Below are positions 34,498-46,840 of a DNA stretch of 64,000 bases, in pieces (the first letter of the stretch is position 1; the number at the start of each line of letters is the position of its first letter). The translations under genes were made by a program, and so were the position numbers. The DNA lies in contig JAJEKV010000159.1 of the NCBI GenBank assembly GCA_021234155.1, positions 1 to 64,000 on the forward strand, written 5' to 3'. A model generated the notes under the pieces. It had not been told where the DNA came from. It did no database searches and was given only the letters and a program-made list of their open reading frames with translations. Source of the stretch: Isoetes taiwanensis (Eukaryota; Streptophyta; Lycopodiopsida; Isoetales; Isoetaceae).

Positions 34498-35130
34498 GAG
34501 CAGTTATAAATAGCAAACCTTTTATGACAAAAAAATCTCGGCTAATATGGACTGCAAATCCCTTTTTTTGGTTGCTGGCTATTATAAGTGTTCATGTTAA
34601 ACTTGTTATGTTATCAGATCATGTTAATATCAGTTCATATTATACCATTTTTGAAAATCAATGTGCAAATCTTTTTTAGTTGTTGGCTATTATACGTGTT
34701 AATGTTCAACTCGTTATGTTTTCAGTTCATGTTAATATCAGTTCAGGTTATGCATGTTCTGTTATCAGTTCTGTGATATCAGTAGTTGTACCAAACAGTG
34801 ATAATAGCAGGGATTTTATCTGAAAAAGCAGTGAAAATATCTGAAAAGGCAGGGATTCTTTTTTCTAAAGATAGCTATTTAGTTTAATCTTATGTGACAG
34901 AAAACACTCAATGGAACATGCCAAGACAATTGAATGAAATGAACCGTACACATGATCTACAAGTTGTCTTTTAACACATGATCAATAAGTTGTCTTTCAC
35001 CAAATTTCAAGAGCAATATCTACTACCAATTCTCTACCTCTTCTGCCTCCATGCTAACAAGCCTAGCAGCAGAACTTTTCCAAGCCTCTCCTTTTCTTTT
35101 CTTTGAAGCCTCAGCCAATGCCTTATACAA
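34498..35130. other. Non-coding with a diverged internal duplication
   Basis: Near 34560-34770 the phrase TTGCTGGCTATTATAAGTGT.CATGTT, ACTTGTTATGTT.TCAG, TCATGTTAATATCAGTTCA occurs twice about 118 bp apart (34572 and 34683). No gene is supported. Confidence 0.45.
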
Positions 35131-38121
35131 CTATGGAGCAGCTCGTCTCGCTACATTCTCTTCATGACGAGAAATTACTCTCCTGTAGAACCGTTGTGCC
35201 ATCTGTATGAGTGGATTGGACAAAGAATGTGACCCTCCACGTCGAGTCTTCCGGTTATACGCAACTTTGGCCAGCTTGTGGGACTTCTTCATACCTTGCG
35301 TGTTCCAAATTGATAAGCTTCCATACGTCTGAGCAAACCAAGGCCCATGAGCATATATGATGTGGATGTAATGAATGACCTCTGTCTCACCCGAGGCATG
35401 TATGTATGCATGTGTAAACTCCCTGACCGCCACCCTAAACCTGGCTATTTCAGCCTTAGTTCTTTTGTAAAAGGCTATTCAAATTTGACAGTGCATTTCA
35501 TGTAGTCACTTTTTTCACAGTACCATTCACGCCATCTGTCCTATCCCTTTCAGCCTCAACTAATTTCTTTCCAAATTCATAAACACCACCCTTAGCATTC
35601 TCAGATCTGCTCAAGAAATGCCTAACTCTAACTCCACCAATAATAATAATAATAATAATATTATTAATCTTGCCTCGGGTCGACCCTTAGGGCCATGAGG
35701 CATCATTTACAATGAGATGTTCTCCAATTTCAATATAAGAGCTCGATGCCTTTCAACATCTAGCATAAATTTACCCAATTGATTTGGGTCCCTTTGTAAC
35801 AAATCATAGAAAGACGTCTCAGTTATACCATGTCTCTGTCTTATGCTCCTGTATTGGCTACAAAAAAGGAAAGTATGTGATTCGTCTTCCACCTGGTCTT
35901 CATCGCAGCACTTACAAATGCGCTCTTCTCTTGGAATTTGGTTCCACCTACCTGTCTCCACTTTTAGTCTATGAGAGCTCGTGCGATATCTAGCAATTAC
36001 CCTCCTTATCCACACTGCTTTTGATTTTTGCAGATAATCTTGCTCCGTGTAAATTATCATTGGATTGATTTCAGCTCTATAAAAATCAAGACGTGTGCTA
36101 TGCTTTTGGCACATCCTCTCAACAAACTTGAGCTGCACCAAATCTCGGATTCCTTCCTCAGACTGGGACTAAGGCAGCTTTTCCATTACCCAACTTGTTG
36201 TGGTCTTGTTCCAGTTTGACACATCCACCATGCAAGCCTACCTCGGACAATACCTTCTCAACCCACTCAATGTCTTCTTCCCTCTCTTTCTCCCCTCGGA
36301 TGTTCTATACAAAACACTCCGAGTGATGTATCATCTTTTCCACAATCCTGACAAGTGCATGAAAAGTGCAAATGTGCACTCTTTCTAGTGGTACTGGAGG
36401 TATTGGATCAAAGGTGTCATCTTTCAAGTGACGATCAGGAGGCATGTTCTGATCACACTCAAGAGTGCTCTTGGACGCTTTCTTCTTCTTCCCCTTCAAT
36501 GTGTAGCAGCAATAAATACAATTCCTTGTGGTCTTGGCACCTGAAGAACTTATGTTTATACATGACATTTTCTGTCTTTAAGTCACATGTCAAATGGAAA
36601 TTAACAATAAAGGAACCATGGGCTGCAACACTTAATTTTTCACCATTGCCATACATACCTAGCAGCTTGGGATGTCTGTCTGATCAAAAACTCATTTCAA
36701 AACATTGCAGTTCTCTTTCTGAACCTGGAATATGCCCAACCACCAAGTATGGTTCTTCTGATTGTGCAGAAAACAAATCTGGATCCCTAATTTTCTTCTT
36801 GTTGTTCCTTTCCTCATCATAATTGCTTATGAATGCCCTGTTCATCAGAGTAAGATACTCTCTCATACTTTGTCCTGTGTGACATCTCCATCTCATCCAG
36901 CTTCAAGCAAATTTCGAGTTGTCCATTCACCTCTGCTTCTTGTATGTTATAATAAACAACCATGAAAGTTAAAATCTTATCCAATTCAAACCACACGTTA
37001 TTTTTGGCATGCAATCCAAGAATATATTTTTCATTACTTTTTGAGCCTTTTTTGGGATCTTTTCTAGTTTTTTGGCACCCTTACCATTCCCAACTGTAAC
37101 TGAAGCTGCAACAGGAAAACCACATTCCAAAGAATGCATGCTTCCTAATATTTCGCTTACTGAAATGTTTTTTCTCCTTTTGATTAGCTCGAAGTTGTAG
37201 GGTCTAGGGATGATAATTTTCTTTGTGCTCAATGACTTCAAAGCATCATAAAATGGCTTGAACAACAATTTGTAGCCCTGCCTACTGATTCCAGCAGTAT
37301 CACAAACCTCTTTCACTTTGGATGCATCAATTTTAGAGTATATCTCGCCAACTACATGCTTAAGCACTCTTTTCTTAAGGCCAATATTTGAAGGGTCATC
37401 AAGCAAGAAAATTATCTCGTCATTTTGTTTTAACAATCTGTCCTACATTTTCCCTGACAACCTGCTGGTCATTGTGTGGCCTCTTTGTGTTTAACACATT
37501 CTTGATTGCATAAATTCTTCTTTTGGCAGCACCACACCTCATATTCAAGTTCTCAATTGGTTTTTTCCTTTCTTCCTTTCTCGCCATCCAAGAGAGATCC
37601 TCTTCATCTGGGCCAATCTCTTCTCAGCACATACAAGTTTTCTCTTCAAGTCATTTGCACGATTACTCTCTGCCTCAGATTCTCGTTGTGTCAATTTTAG
37701 CACACAATTAATTTCTTAATTTTTTTATTGTCTTCTCTTTCTCCTTCAATGCACTTTCGATTGACATGCCTGTTCTTGCTAAATTACAGAATTCTTCATT
37801 TCGTGCATGCATGCACCTTAATAATCTGTGAATTTCAGCCAACAATTGGCCACTATATTGCATCATGTCTGTGCAGTATCCAAGTAAACCTGATTTACCT
37901 TCACAAGCAAACTTTACAAAGCTGGCAACCGAATTAAAATCTGGATGATGTCTGGTCATAGGATTCTTTGGGTAAACCTCTCCTCTTGCCCAAATATTTG
38001 CATGCTTTGCTTCAGAATTGCGCAATGCATTCTCATCTTCAAGATGCCTTGTAATTAACCTACGCTTGTTTGTGGTTTGAGCATATTCAGCTGATGGGAG
38101 GTTAATTGTGATCTGAGCCAT
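35131..38121 (-). pseudogene. Decayed gene of unknown function (coiled coil plus conserved C-terminal blocks)
   Basis: An ATG at 38121 starts MAQITINLPSAEYAQTTNKRRLITRHLEDE. The frame continues through a helical region ending in KEKEKTIKKL (37710), with further coiled-coil sequence in shifted frames to 37440. It then reads NDEIIFLLDDPSNIGLKKRVLKHVV and GISRQGYKLLFKPFYDAL (37430-37270). Later blocks are KDDTFDPIPPVPLERVHICTFHALVRIVEKMIH (about 36430-36330) and HYIHIIYAHGPWFAQTYGSLSIWNTQGMKKSHKLAKVAY (about 35370-35260). The order suggests one gene of four or more segments, now broken by frameshifts and by a LINE at 35636-36165. Similar block orders exist, as far as I recall, in uncharacterised transposon-like proteins of invertebrates, but I cannot name the family. 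Introns rather than frameshifts could explain some breaks. Confidence 0.5.
35636..36165 (-). mobile_element. 5'-truncated LINE with (TAA)n tail
   Basis: The minus strand ends in GTCGACCCGAGGCAAGATTAA followed by (TAT)n, about eight units at 35638-35664. Upstream it encodes a LINE C-terminal segment: KAVWIRRVIARYRTSSHRLKVETGRW, then RICKCCDEDQVEDESHTFLFCSQY (C-X2-C...H-X4-C). GAGGC words 45 bp apart can pair near the 3' end, as in LINEs with a 3' hairpin and a TAA tail. The RT core is missing. This family differs from the two other LINE types in the window. Confidence 0.7.
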
Positions 38122-38197
38122 AACAATGGAAACAACAGTGTATGGACAACTGCCCCGGCCATGACCCTGTTGGTTTTTTATCGGGGCGCAAGGTTTG

Positions 38198-38292
38198 TTT
38201 TGAATTTGAATTTGAATTTGAATTTGAATTTGAATTTGAATTTGAATTTGAATTTGAATTTGAATTTGAATTTGAATTTGAATTTGAATTTC
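38198..38292. repeat. (TTTGAA)n hexanucleotide repeat, about 15 units
   Basis: The run is perfect over about 90 bp. Being a multiple of three it stays open in several frames (Ile-Gln on minus; Asn-Leu or Lys-Phe in others). It sits 77 bp upstream of the ATG at 38121 and is in frame with it, so it may be 5' leader of the decayed gene. Its perfection implies recent slippage. Confidence 0.9.
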
Positions 38293-38399
38293 AAATGTGA
38301 GAACATCAAAGCAGATCGGATGGAGGAAGGAGTTTCCCGATAGATCAAGTGGGTATGCACGGCCAGATTTTGGATCCAAGAGGTGCAGCACTCAGATTT

Positions 38400-39684
38400 G
38401 TTTGAGTTCGTATGCCATCGATTTTTAATTTATGGTGGGTTAGTGGATCGTAAACAAATGCGGACGGCCACGGAACTCCAGTTCACGAGAAGGGAAGATC
38501 TCCCCAGCTAACCCACATGAATTTGGCATCCACGTGGCAGCAGCAGAGTACAAAAAGGAATAAGAGATTTGAAATGGAGGTGGAAAAGAAATCACAGATT
38601 TGCTTTATTAATGCAAAAATTGACCTATAGCCTCATATTATATTTAACCAAAAAATACAATAAAAACAATTTATAATTTCTTAAGTGGCCCTTTGGAGAC
38701 CACATATTACTTGTGCTCTTGAAGAAATATACTGAGCATCCAATTTAGATAAGTGGGAAGAAATATGACTGGGGAAGAGGCTACCCCCTGAACACTCCAT
38801 GAAAGTAGCCGCATTGACCTTGTGATGGGATTAATTCAAATGAGACCGCTGGTGTCTCACGAGAATTTGAGGTTGTCTCCTGGGCATCTAGCATGGCAAT
38901 AACCTCGTCAACCAAATTAGCCCACTGAAGCAGATCAAAGCGACCATGATGATGCAATTTATTCTTACGGAACTAACGTTCCGCCAAACAACAAAGTTAA
39001 TAAAGTATATTTTCATCTGTTCTGTTGATATCAGATCAGGGCTTTGTTATTTATTATCAATTCACAAATAATTTAGCAATTTATCATTTGGAGTTCCCGG
39101 AGCTAAATTTGCAGTCTAAATTTGAACATTAGATAGTGTTTTGCATATATAGCAGATGCGTGTTTGTCTTAGCAAATGTGTTGGTTCAATTTCTTTACAT
39201 TCTTGCTTCCAACCTGCTTGCTTTTAATTCACCCAACTGATAAACCTGACTAGTTGGTTGACACAGCAACTACATTAACAAATTCATATTAAAGGTATGT
39301 ATGCAGATTCAATACATAGTTGACTACACTATGTTTTTAAATTAAATTCTTGTGTGGCACAAGCTGTAACCACCATAGCAGATATCACACAATGTGAGGC
39401 AAAAGAAAGTCAAGGCACTTATAACATTCAAGTTCTCCATTAGAGGGTTGTACTTTACATCTTGTTTTGAGATATCAATAATGGACTTATATGTATCTCT
39501 TACAATGACGAGAGCCGAGGTGACAAGAAAATCATGTGCCATGTGTTCACTAGGAGTGGAGAAGACTTAGGCCTCTAGCTAGTGCCAACAACCCTCTACC
39601 TTCAATTTACAAGTTTAATAATGCACTTCTAGGTGCATTCTATACACTTGGACCGTTGAAAAATTTAATGATGACCAAATTTTC
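38400..39684. other. Intergenic space downstream of the LAZ1-like gene
   Basis: No coding feature is supported. The first 300 bp downstream of the LAZ1-like stop (to its left) is AT-rich and should contain its 3' UTR. A minus-strand ORF at 39342-39542 has no known motif. Confidence 0.5.
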
Positions 39685-42391
39685 TCACCTTTTTACAATC
39701 CATCTCTTGCCAGATGTCCTAAAGCCACCTAAACCTTGATCGCTACTTTCACCGCTACTCTCAGCTCCACTTACATATGACTTCTTACTGCGAATAACTC
39801 CGCTGTCACTGATACTCCCAGCCAAAAGCGGATCATCAATTCCTCTAATTCCTCTAATTGCACTGATAGGTGGCTTCTCCCTTACTGATGAAGCAATAAA
39901 TGAGTCATCTTTGCTGCGCTTCTTTTCTTTCTTTCGCTGTAGGTGCTCATTTATGCGAGTAATACCTTTTTCTATAGGCTCAACTGCCTGGTGAACAGTA
40001 AGCTTGACATCATTCACCACCTGAGAGCCAGATAAAATCAGGTTATTTGTGAAGCATTATACCTCATAAGATTCTTTCAAGGTGAAAAAAATGTTTGCAT
40101 GTTGTAAAACCATTATAAGCATTACTTGTTCACCACCACTGAATACGATGTCTTGGAAACTCTGCTTTACACTTGTATGAATAGTGCCAACATTTGGGAT
40201 GTGATGCCGCAAAATTGCCCGCCTCTCACTTTCTTTGATTTCATCAGGATCAAGAGGTGAGTCAATTGATGCATAGTCCGAAAGAACAGAAACACTACCA
40301 TAGCCTGGTTCAAATAACAGTTGATAAGGCCTTGCTGGAAATATGTACATGTGAGCTACTGCAGCAATAGCCATCTGCAAGGAAACATACACTGATGTCT
40401 TAACAATAATCAGCTAATTATTTAGCCTATTATAATTTTTTTTTTTAACGAAAAATCATATCCTGATGGAGTTGTTGAGATGTTAAACAGGATCATTGGC
40501 AATTCTAGTCTATGGTTGCATTTACAATATTGTGGGCTCATTTTCAAAGGATTATGCTAATCAATGAATTGAAAGACGTAGTCACTCATATATACGCAAT
40601 GCTGGAGAACCTCACCTCTATGCATATGATGAAATCCTGCAAACTTGCTTGCAACTTCATCCCTTCAATAGATGATACGTTAATGGCGCCTGAACCAAAA
40701 AGAACTGCTATGCATACACCTTGCCACCAAGTTGCAAATACTATAGCTTTGAACGAAATGAACTTTGCCAACGGCTTAATTTCATGAAGTTCATCCTTAG
40801 TAATGGCGTAAAACTGCACCAGACAATATAATGCCCATGTCTGACTGAAGTTTAATATGATTGTCATATATGGATATCTGCAAGTGCAGTAAGATCAATT
40901 TCAATTAATCCGTCTACAGGCATGTAGGAAATTATTAATGCCATTCTAAGTCTTCCTATCCATGTAGAAACCTACAAGAGATAATATTTCAAATCTGCGT
41001 ATTAGAACCTACCCAAGATTCCATTTGAATTCGCCATCTCCATAAGCATCAAATAAGTTCAAAAATAATGCCAGAAATGAGAGGAATGTCTTGACAATCA
41101 TCTGCATGTCTTCACAATGAATTAGCAAATAAAAAAAGATAGTAGTAATTATAATGCAAAGCCTGTTTTTCAAAACTCACATACTGCACAATCCCAAACT
41201 TCACGATGTCATAAAAACTCTTTCCGAGGACCCAAGGGGAAAGACACCAGTTAAAAGGAACTGGATGTTTAACAGCAGCTCTTTTGAGGGACCGAGTACG
41301 AGTCAATAATGGTGTCCGAGGACCAGAGACAGCTTGTCTTTCTAGCATATTCACAACTCTTTTTTCTCCACCTACAGGATAATAAATAGTTAGTTCCTTT
41401 CAGTAAGTAATGTGTCGATGCCCTATTATCAAGTAATAAGTCTGAATAAAAACGGATTTGAGGACCCAATATTTACATGGAAATCCAAAGGAATGATCAT
41501 ATACTTAAATCGGTTGGATGAACTGCAACAGAGTTAGAACATACTTGACAATTGGTAGGGGCTCTCAGGGATATCGTTACTGCACGATAATCCTAGCATT
41601 TAGGTCACTAATATGCCCATTCTTACTCCTTATTTTCAATAATCATTACTCTTCATTGTCCACAGGTTTGCATGATGGATACTATAATCATAATTTATCT
41701 TTTTAACTCTTCATCACACACATCATCTACTGAATCCTACACTCTATGACCCCAAAACCTTGCCAATGCCAAGTCTGCAATCCAAATACAATGTTCAGCA
41801 TCATATCATCCTCATATGAAAAGTAGATCTCTTTTAAGGCATGAGTCTGAGAGTAATTTTGTCACATTATTTCTAGAAAAAAAGGGAGGAGAGGTACGAA
41901 CCTAAACATGCAATAAGATACGAGATAAAACAATACATCGCAAATGCTTCATAGCAGTCTCGCAAAATTCCACAAGCTAAGGAAATTGTTGGATTCCACA
42001 ATGAAACTAACTGCATTAAGGGAGGGCAAAATTAATAATGATGCTGCACATAAGAATACACTGCACACAACACTGGATACTGCATAGGACTTACGGATTC
42101 AACAGAGTAAAAGGGGACCATGAAAATAACACCAAGCAGCCATTTCTGTTCCTGCAAACATTGGAAATATAGAAATGTTGGAAGATGCCTTGGACAACAT
42201 CATTTATAGCCGCTTATAAGCAGAAAAAAAGTTCTAACCTCAGGCTTCTTATATGATGTGAGATGATCGAAGATCAAGAAACTTGAAAGTGACACTGCAA
42301 CAAGAACGAAAATGCCTGCTATAATAACTGCCCATGTATGAATTGGGGAAACTGGATCCCCGTCATCCAGTCTATATAGTATATCACTCAT
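39685..42391 (-). CDS. LAZ1: LAZ1-like DUF300/TMEM184 family transmembrane protein, eight exons
   Basis: Coding exons on the minus strand are 42391-42239, 42151-42095, 42010-41902, 41371-41181, 41101-41013, 40877-40616, 40374-40126 and 40020-39685. All introns are GT-AG, and the total is 1446 nt (481 aa plus stop). Hallmarks are SSFLIFDHLTSYKKPE, FMVPFYSVES, CGILRDCYEAFAMYCF, TPLL, FGIVQY, GEFKWNLGYPY, ILNFSQTWALYCLVQFY, IKPLAKFISFKAIVFATWWQG, DFIICIEMAIAAVAHMYIFPARPY and SVLSDYASIDSPLDPDEI. The C-terminus GGFRTSGKRWIVKR resembles LAZ1 homologs 1 and 2 more than LAZ1 itself. The family has about seven membrane helices. Arabidopsis LAZ1 is tied to programmed cell death and tonoplast/brassinosteroid trafficking; the role here is inferred. 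The ATG at 42391 (MSDILYRL) gives family-typical length. Introns are short (79-530 bp). No disabling change was seen. Confidence 0.93.
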
Positions 42392-43860
42392 TCCGACAGA
42401 AAAGATGTAAAGTCTCCCACTCAGGTTCGTCAAACCTCAATTCGCTCACAACATGTATGACCTTGCCACGAGCAAGACAGCAGCCGATCAATATTCCCGG
42501 CAAAAGAGCCCTAAATACAAAATCCCTTATGTCAACGTAAATAAACAGAAGAGAATTAAAACTACCATGCTCTATTAGTTCTCAATTACTGGAAGGATGA
42601 TTTTTTAATCCAAAACAAAACTGTCAACAAAGTTTCTGATTCAAGGACAAGACCTGCAAGAATGCGTACGAATTGGGCATGTCTTGACGGACTAATGTAC
42701 TGAAAAAGTCCCATAAATCGTGCTCCTGTGGGAGTACCCACATGCCGTAAAATATCAACAGTGTTGCGAGCTGGGGCACATAGACAATCCGATCTAATCC
42801 GGCAAGAGAACTAATTATATACACCCGAGTCCATATCCGCGGAAAGATTTTATGAATAATAAAAGCTCCATGGAAATGAAGGACGCAAGCAAGATTTAGT
42901 CAAAACCTGTAACAAGGATCGGATCAGAGACCCAACTCAGTATGGGAAGGGCTCGCCCAACCCAGTCAATCGCCATAGCTGAGAAGAAGCTCCCCAACCA
43001 AACATTACGACAACCAGAAGCCAAAAGCTCTAAATGTTTCCTAAACTCGAACCCAAATCATGGGAACCTACTTCCATTTTAGGGTTCCTCATTTTCCACA
43101 CATTTCCAAAGGTTCCTATCTTAACTCCTGGTTTCTAGAAATCACCTTATTTTTGTCCTCCAAGTAAACAGTAAATAGATTAGCATATTCTTTGAGGATA
43201 TGCCACCTCCATAACCATCTCAAGTCTTTTAACCTTGGGTTAGAAATGCAGGACGTAAAAATTGTTTCTTCTTCTTCTTGTCTTCTCCAAATGAATAATT
43301 GATGTACGGGTTGGTAGGAGTCTCGCACACATCCTATTTGGTTCTATCTTGTGAAATGCACCATAGAAACTTATCAAGTTTAATCTTTACCAAAAGGAGT
43401 ACCTTTGACAGACATCTGTCCACCATCATTCATCGCACAATGCTCCTGTGTCGTGAATTCATATAAGAGGTCATTCTTTACTAAACTTCATCTAAATATC
43501 TACCATCCGTGGATAATTTGTATGCACGTGGAACAAGATTTTCATGCTATTTTATATTCTACTACATCAGCTTCCCTCCCTCCTTCCCTATATGTGCAAA
43601 ACAAATCCTCATTTTTGTCTTTGCTCACAAGGGTCTTAAAAGGTTCCTAGGAAATTAAAAGCTCCACGGGGCTTCATGTTGAAAACCCACGAGTTTTTTT
43701 TGCGTAAAAAGTTGTCAGTTAAAGATGTTATATCAAATAAAAATTCCGAAACAAGAACACAATTAAAGAATAAGTCCTTTGAACACTCCAAAATATTAAA
43801 AGATTGCCTAAGAAATCAAGTAGCATCAATATACTCATTATAAATAATCATTGTGTGGTG
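42392..43860. other. Upstream region of the LAZ1-like gene
   Basis: This should hold the promoter and any 5' UTR exon of the minus-strand gene. A possible 5' UTR intron cannot be resolved. A minus-strand ORF at 42624-42824 is unrecognised. No convincing TATA box was identified, and no other gene is supported. Confidence 0.4.
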
Positions 43861-43861
43861 T

Positions 43862-43907
43862 TCTCTCTCTATATCTATCTATCTATCTGTCTATCTCTAT
43901 CTATCTC
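43862..43907. repeat. (TCTA)n microsatellite
   Basis: Interrupted TCTA/TCTG units follow a short TC run. A smaller related run (CTGTCTATCTATCC) occurs at 44060-44077. Confidence 0.85.
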
Positions 43908-43989
43908 AAGGTCACGGATTCAGTGCCTCTTTGTGAAAGTGGCCATAGAGTTGGTGTGGGGAAGAACCCACTTCAGCTATGTATAGTGG

Positions 43990-46840
43990 TGTGGCAGGAC
44001 CCGTTGTAAATTGCCCCATAACCTATGGCTTCCCGTGGACGTCAAAATACCATCAATCAGTCTGTCTATCTATCCTCCTCCTTCTTCTTCTTAATAGCAA
44101 CAAAAAAAGAAGCAGCTTAAATAATTAAGCTTGATTGCATATACAAAAAAAAATTGGAAGTTCCAAATGACTTTGTACATTTTAAACTTCGTCTTATAAC
44201 AAAAACTATTTTCTAAGACACTGTTTCATGCATTATTGAGAGCTACATTTTGTAGTTTGCAGTAATGCATGAAAGCGGTTGTGTATTTTCCTGATGATTC
44301 GTTGTTTAAGATGCTCAAGATAGAATTATGAAGGTCTATCATTGTTTCTTGCATCCTCAGCAAACAGGCATTTGATCTGTGAGGTATATTTATGCATAGG
44401 TATTTTGTTTCACTTAGTGGATCTTGATTATCCTCAGTTTCATTCCTGACTTGTTATATTTGTTCTTTGGTAAAATTTGTCGTCTTCAAAAAAAATGATG
44501 TGAATAACATGTTTTTTGAAGTGTGAAATGAGAACTTTATTTTAAGATTTTGTATCAAATATGAACAAACTTCGAAGAGTTGACTGAAAAATTAATAATT
44601 TAAATTTGAGGCACAACTGCCACCACATTAACATAGTTACAAATAACATATGTAACTAATATACATGTAACATGCCATTGGATATATGAGAGTTGACGAG
44701 CATATCCATCATTTATAGATAGTCATCATTCGAGAACAAAAAGAATAGCTCAAGGCAATTTTTGAAAACCCACAACCTTCGCCTTGCAAATTGAAGGTCT
44801 TGTCTAACTTGCTCCTCCATTATCTTTTTGTGTGGCAGTCATATAATGTGCACACATGGTCCTCACACCATCTCCCTCAGATGAACCATCTCCTAACAAT
44901 CACATCATCCCGCTTCAACGATAGTATCCCCCACGAGATGATTGGTAAACTTGAGAATTATCCAGAAGTCTTTGATACATAAAACCCTGTTGATTTTAGA
45001 ACCTAATTGTCTATGAAGATATGGAAGGTACCAGGTGGACTGAAAGATCATCCTCCACAAGTAATATTTTTTCAGAAGTAGGATTAGAAGTCTCAACAAA
45101 CATGGAGTGCAACCTTTCTGATGAACTTTTATGATAACGTGGATGGAGCTAAAGAAGTAACTAAGCTTTTCTCATAGTCACGAGAAATAAGTTTTGGGAA
45201 ATCTCGTTATTTCGAGTTGAAGGTGTGATGACCATTATTGCTTTCGTATGTCTCGCCTATTTTCTCTTGTTTTCACGTAGGTTCATGACAGAAAAGATCA
45301 AACTTCTTCTTTGGTTAATAGAGCTTAGCAAGTAACTATGCTACATTGGCCCAGAGAGGCAAAGGAAAAAGTTTGGATAATCTCGCTTCTTTCACCCCCA
45401 AGTAACAAGTGTTCCCGAAGCTCTTTCTATTGTATTACTACAAAATGCAACGTAGTATTGTGGAGCACCACCTCTATGCATGACATTCATTTCAATGGCA
45501 TTAGTGCATATCGCCATAACCTATAGTGGACACCATAGTCCTACCATGGAGTCCAAAAGAAAGAAGATTATGACCAAATACACTGATGCCATTAGAATGA
45601 ATGCAGCGATGGTTCTTATGGGACAAGTCTAAAATGCCACCTATGACGAGACAAGCAATCTCACTATGGGTGGCATTTTAAATGAGTCAAACAAGAAAAT
45701 CAGAAATAGAGAGCGCAACAAGCAATAACTAAGAATATGGACCTAGTAACAAGTAACCAAACTGCATTTCTCAAAGAGCAATTAAAAAACTCATCAAAAA
45801 TCTTCCCATTGCATCTCTGGGTCAAGGGAACCTAGTTACTGGCTGGCTAGGTTGCCATTCGCGACCAATGGAATCCATTTATTCCCCAGCTACTACATTT
45901 ACAGGTTGATATGAGCAGGTTCAGATACACTTCATAGCTTAATCATGGAAGCTCATAAAACTAATTGCATGACCCATAGCTAAGGTTTAATCTTTTGAGA
46001 TAGTTAATAGAGTAAGAGAGTCTGTCTATTAGTCTCTTTTGCTACGCTTACAAATTTACAGGTATACTATGTGGCATAACTTGATTTGCAATCGCCATCA
46101 TGTTTTCATGTTACATTCCAAAGAAAAGAAGCTCAAATTATAGGCTCATATGCCAGTGAAATGCATGCAATGCATAGCGATGCTAGATAAACAACAAAGA
46201 GAGAAAGGAAGCAAATTTATGATCTTTTAAAATGCAACCTACTATGAGACAAGCATTCTCGTCATTTTTGGTGAGTCAAATAAGAAAATTAGAAACAAGA
46301 TTAGAAGACAATTGTTTTTTATCAACTAGATTAATTGATCATTTCACAATATGCCAAAGTGACTGACATTCCAAACAGACCAGCTTGCTGCCACCCTATT
46401 CATAACAAAAGGAGTGCCTAATCAATATCGAACTATGCTATGCTTGCGTTATCGGCTGTCATGTCCTTTGTGAGAGACGATGATAGAAACATCACAAAGT
46501 ACTTTGCCTAAGAATCCCAACATAGAAAAGGCACTCAAGAGCCTTGCATCACTCATTAGTGAGTTTGTATGCTTTGGTAACAAGATGGAGGAATTTCTTA
46601 GGTCTGCATATTCATGAGATTATTTAAACCCATTCCAGAGTTTATTGAGTTTTAAGACTTCTCCAAGGACTTAGTGAAGTTCCCATTATTTCCGCCCAAT
46701 ATCCTGCAGCACCTGTGGTCTAAGGGTGCATTCCAATGCTACTTGCATGGCTGAAAAATCTAATGATGGGATGGCCTCCGTAGATGGCCATGAGAATAAC
46801 TTGTGTAAGAGGACTCTGTCCTCTCCTAAAGCCATGAACC
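43990..46840. other. Non-coding stretch with a few dispersed words
   Basis: No gene was supported over almost 3 kb. Words such as TAGTGGACACCATAGTCC.ACCATGGAGTCCAAA near 45528-45553 recur near 54615-54650, so a dispersed repeat is present. AAAATGCCACCTATGACGAGACAAGCA near 45630 recurs with changes near 46230. ORFs here are short and frame-scattered. Confidence 0.4.

Noticed and set aside
38161-38391. Asn-Leu and Lys-Phe repeat ORFs
   Set aside because: By-products of the TTTGAA microsatellite, which stays open in several frames.
39684-39690. Extra splice donor (AAG then GTGAG) at the LAZ1-like stop
   Set aside because: The in-frame stop follows a C-terminus that matches the family end, so no further coding exon is needed.
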